From an uncultured Lachnospiraceae bacterium (GTDB lineage: Bacteria; Bacillota; Clostridia; Lachnospirales; Lachnospiraceae): 6,749 nucleotides of DNA. Where the stretch lies: assembly GCA_905235345.1 (NCBI GenBank), contig CAJOLO010000125.1:1-6749 (forward strand), read 5' to 3'. Position 1 is the stretch's first letter, and each line of letters begins with the position of its first letter. The position numbers and the translations under genes are program-made. Below are positions 4,944 to 6,749 of the stretch, one piece after another. The notes under the pieces were generated by a model. That model searched no databases. It was not told where the DNA came from and saw nothing but the letters and a program-made list of their open reading frames with translations.

Positions 4944-5678
4944 ATGAAAGAGAAGATATTGCTGGTAGAGGATGATTATGCGCTGGCTATGGGAACTGAA
5001 TATGCACTTCAGGCAGAAGGGTATCAGGTTGTGTGCGCAGGAGATGTAAAAGAGGCGCGAATTGCGCTTGATAACGAATCACCGGATCTGGTATTGCTTG
5101 ATGTTATGCTGCCGGATGGGAATGGATATGATCTGTGCAGAGAGATTAGAAACCGGGGAAACCTCGTTCCGATCATATTCCTGACGGCAGTGGGAGAAGA
5201 GGCTAATATTGTTCAGGGGCTGGAGCTTGGAGCAGATGATTATGTAACAAAACCATACAGAGTTAAGGAACTTCTCTCAAGGATTGCAGCGAATCTAAGA
5301 CGAAGTGCAAGCTGTCTGGCTGTGAAAAAGGATGATACGAATATATCTGCAGATGATGGTTTAGTAAAAAAAGACAGCGTATATTTTGGAAGACATGAAT
5401 TTAGCGAAAGCAGATTTATGCTGTATTGTGATGGAAGTAATGTCGATTGTACTCCGAGTGAATTAAGGCTTTTAAGAGAATTGATTCTGCATGATGGAAT
5501 GGTTCTTACCAGAACACAGCTTCTGGAACGATTATATGATACCGAAGATAACTTTATTGATGATAATACCTTGTCTGTGTATATGAAGCGACTGCGTACA
5601 AAACTGGGCGAGGATGCAGTGTTCATAGAGACGGTAAGGGGAGTAGGATATCGCTTTAACGGGATGGGAGGTAATTGA
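4944..5678 (+). CDS. OmpR-family response regulator
   Basis: 244 residues. The receiver domain (about 3-118) has the acidic pocket Glu9-Asp10-Asp11, phosphorylated Asp53 in LLDVMLPDGNGYDLC, the switch Thr81 and conserved Lys103 in DDYVTKPY. A polar linker of about 30 residues, longer than usual, leads to a winged-helix DNA-binding domain (about 148-240) with the recognition helix around NTLSVYMKRLRTKL (208-221) and the wing ETVRGVGYRF. ATG 4944 is chosen because GGAGG precedes it and the receiver begins there; a TTG at 4869 in the same frame lies in the promoter. It is followed 4 bp later by its kinase. Sequence style and partner suggest the BceR/VanR-like branch, which often controls antimicrobial-peptide or cell-envelope stress responses. 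The target genes are not visible here. Confidence 0.93.
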   Translation: MKEKILLVEDDYALAMGTEYALQAEGYQVVCAGDVKEARIALDNESPDLVLLDVMLPDGNGYDLCREIRNRGNLVPIIFLTAVGEEANIVQGLELGADDYVTKPYRVKELLSRIAANLRRSASCLAVKKDDTNISADDGLVKKDSVYFGRHEFSESRFMLYCDGSNVDCTPSELRLLRELILHDGMVLTRTQLLERLYDTEDNFIDDNTLSVYMKRLRTKLGEDAVFIETVRGVGYRFNGMGGN

Positions 5679-5682
5679 TAAT

Positions 5683-6714
5683 TTGAAAAACAGCTATGAG
5701 AGAAATCGCTTTCGAATCATGTATATAGTAATGTCTTTATGTGCTCTTATTGTGTATTATACGGCCAGTTATTTACTGTATGGAGAGTTTACGGAAAAGA
5801 ATGCAGCTCTTCTGGGTATAGTTGCATTATTGCTATTGGTGATGTATGTCGGTATATACATTAATTACAGTCATATTCTTAGTGGTATGGAAGATGTATC
5901 ACAGATTATGGATGATGTTATCAATACGGGAAAAGAGCTTCCTAAGGAGGAGTACAAAGAGGGTACCATAGGGATGCTATATACCAAGCTTTATCAAATG
6001 GTGGGAATTCTTAAGGAAGGTCGTGACAGGGAATTAAATGAGAAGATATTCCTTCGGGATATCATATCTGATATATCCCATCAGTTAAAGACTCCTCTGG
6101 CGTCGTTGAATGTGTTTATAGACCTTCTGCTGGACGATAAGGTTACGGAACCTGAGAAAGTAAAACAGATACTTAACGAGGCATCGAATCAGCTTTCGCG
6201 TATGGAATGGATGGTACTTTCTATGCTGAAGCTTGCACGTATCGAGGCGGGGGCGATTCAGTTTCAACGGAAAGAACACCGTCTTTGTGATATTCTGGAG
6301 CAGGCAGGTGACAGCGTGAGATTTCTTCTGCAGGAAAGAGAACAGAAATATTACATTGATTGTGGTGAGGATGTCATGCTGGTATGTGATGGAGATTGGC
6401 TTACGGAGGCACTTATCAATCTCATAAAAAATGCATCGGATTATTCGGATGAAGGTAAAGAGATTTGCATTGAAGTTGAGGATACCGGGGCATATTGCAG
6501 GATATATGTTAAGGATGAAGGTATGGGAATTGAGGAGGCAGAGCTTCCCAATATATTCAAGCGTTTTTATCGTGTGAATCATGCGGTGAATCCGAACAGC
6601 GTGGGAATTGGATTGTCACTTACGAAATCAATCGTGGAAGGAATGGGCGGAAGCATTAAGGTACGAAGTGAAGTGGGAAAATATACGTGGTTTGTTATTA
6701 CTTTTGTGAAATGA
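5683..6714 (+). CDS. Sensor histidine kinase, BceS-like (short extracellular loop)
   Basis: 343 residues. Two membrane helices (about 12-33 and 41-60) are joined by only about eight residues, so there is no extracellular sensor domain. This is the layout of intramembrane-sensing kinases such as BceS. The dimerisation helix holds the phosphorylated His133 in DISHQLKTPL. The ATPase domain has the N box (Asn246, Asn250), G1 box DEGMG (278-282), F box FKRFYR and G2 box GIGLSL (308-313), all intact. Translation most likely starts at TTG 5683, with GGGAGGT (5666-5672) 10 nt upstream; the first in-frame ATG (5719) lies inside the first helix and lacks a site. It phosphorylates the regulator encoded 4 bp upstream. 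BceS-type kinases usually sense through an ABC transporter, but no transporter is visible before the window ends 35 bp later. Confidence 0.93.
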   Translation: MKNSYERNRFRIMYIVMSLCALIVYYTASYLLYGEFTEKNAALLGIVALLLLVMYVGIYINYSHILSGMEDVSQIMDDVINTGKELPKEEYKEGTIGMLYTKLYQMVGILKEGRDRELNEKIFLRDIISDISHQLKTPLASLNVFIDLLLDDKVTEPEKVKQILNEASNQLSRMEWMVLSMLKLARIEAGAIQFQRKEHRLCDILEQAGDSVRFLLQEREQKYYIDCGEDVMLVCDGDWLTEALINLIKNASDYSDEGKEICIEVEDTGAYCRIYVKDEGMGIEEAELPNIFKRFYRVNHAVNPNSVGIGLSLTKSIVEGMGGSIKVRSEVGKYTWFVITFVK

Positions 6715-6749
6715 TGCGAACAGATTCGGATTATAATATGTCTGCCTTG

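Noticed and set aside
6715..6749. Possible promoter (TATAAT at 6732) for a gene after the kinase
   Set aside because: No matching -35 element within the expected spacing, and the window ends before any gene can be seen.

Overview
The window looks like a stretch of chromosome from a low-to-moderate-GC Gram-positive anaerobe of the Clostridia, probably Lachnospiraceae. This is inferred from the forespore spoVA genes, AGGAGG-type ribosome binding sites, a TTG start, and the protein styles (free-standing HMA protein, BceRS-like two-component pair). No rRNA, tRNA, CRISPR array, integrase or transposase gene was seen.

Positions 1-2861 (+ strand) form a metal-efflux locus. A near-consensus promoter overlaps a 34-bp palindrome that fits an ArsR/SmtB-type operator. 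It drives a 72-aa free-standing HMA metal-binding protein and a 631-aa P1B-type Zn/Cd/Pb ATPase that lacks its own N-terminal HMA domain. A 198-bp element built of nested inverted repeats (2262-2459) follows, then an ArsR/SmtB-family sensor carrying both the alpha3N-type cysteines and a full alpha5-type D-x-H-x10-H-x-x-E site. The likely logic is that metal releases the sensor from the operator, the HMA protein and ATPase are made, and metal is exported.

Positions 2881-4719 (- strand) hold spoVAA, spoVAB and spoVAC, membrane proteins of the spore dipicolinic acid channel. spoVAA and spoVAB are 18 bp apart. spoVAC lies 279 bp further on, behind its own sigma-G-like promoter and a leader with alternative hairpins. 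No spoVAD follows spoVAC: the arsR gene faces it tail to tail, and the arsR terminator stem is built partly from the last codons of spoVAC.

Positions 4822-6749 (+ strand), divergent from spoVAA, carry a sigma-A-like promoter, an OmpR-family response regulator and a small BceS-like histidine kinase with a very short loop between two membrane segments. Such pairs often sit beside an ABC exporter, which would lie beyond the window end if present.

Most genes belong to known families. The parts least explained by them are the 198-bp nested palindrome inside the metal locus, the structured gap in front of spoVAC (3343-3621), and the incomplete spoVA set next to the metal cassette.
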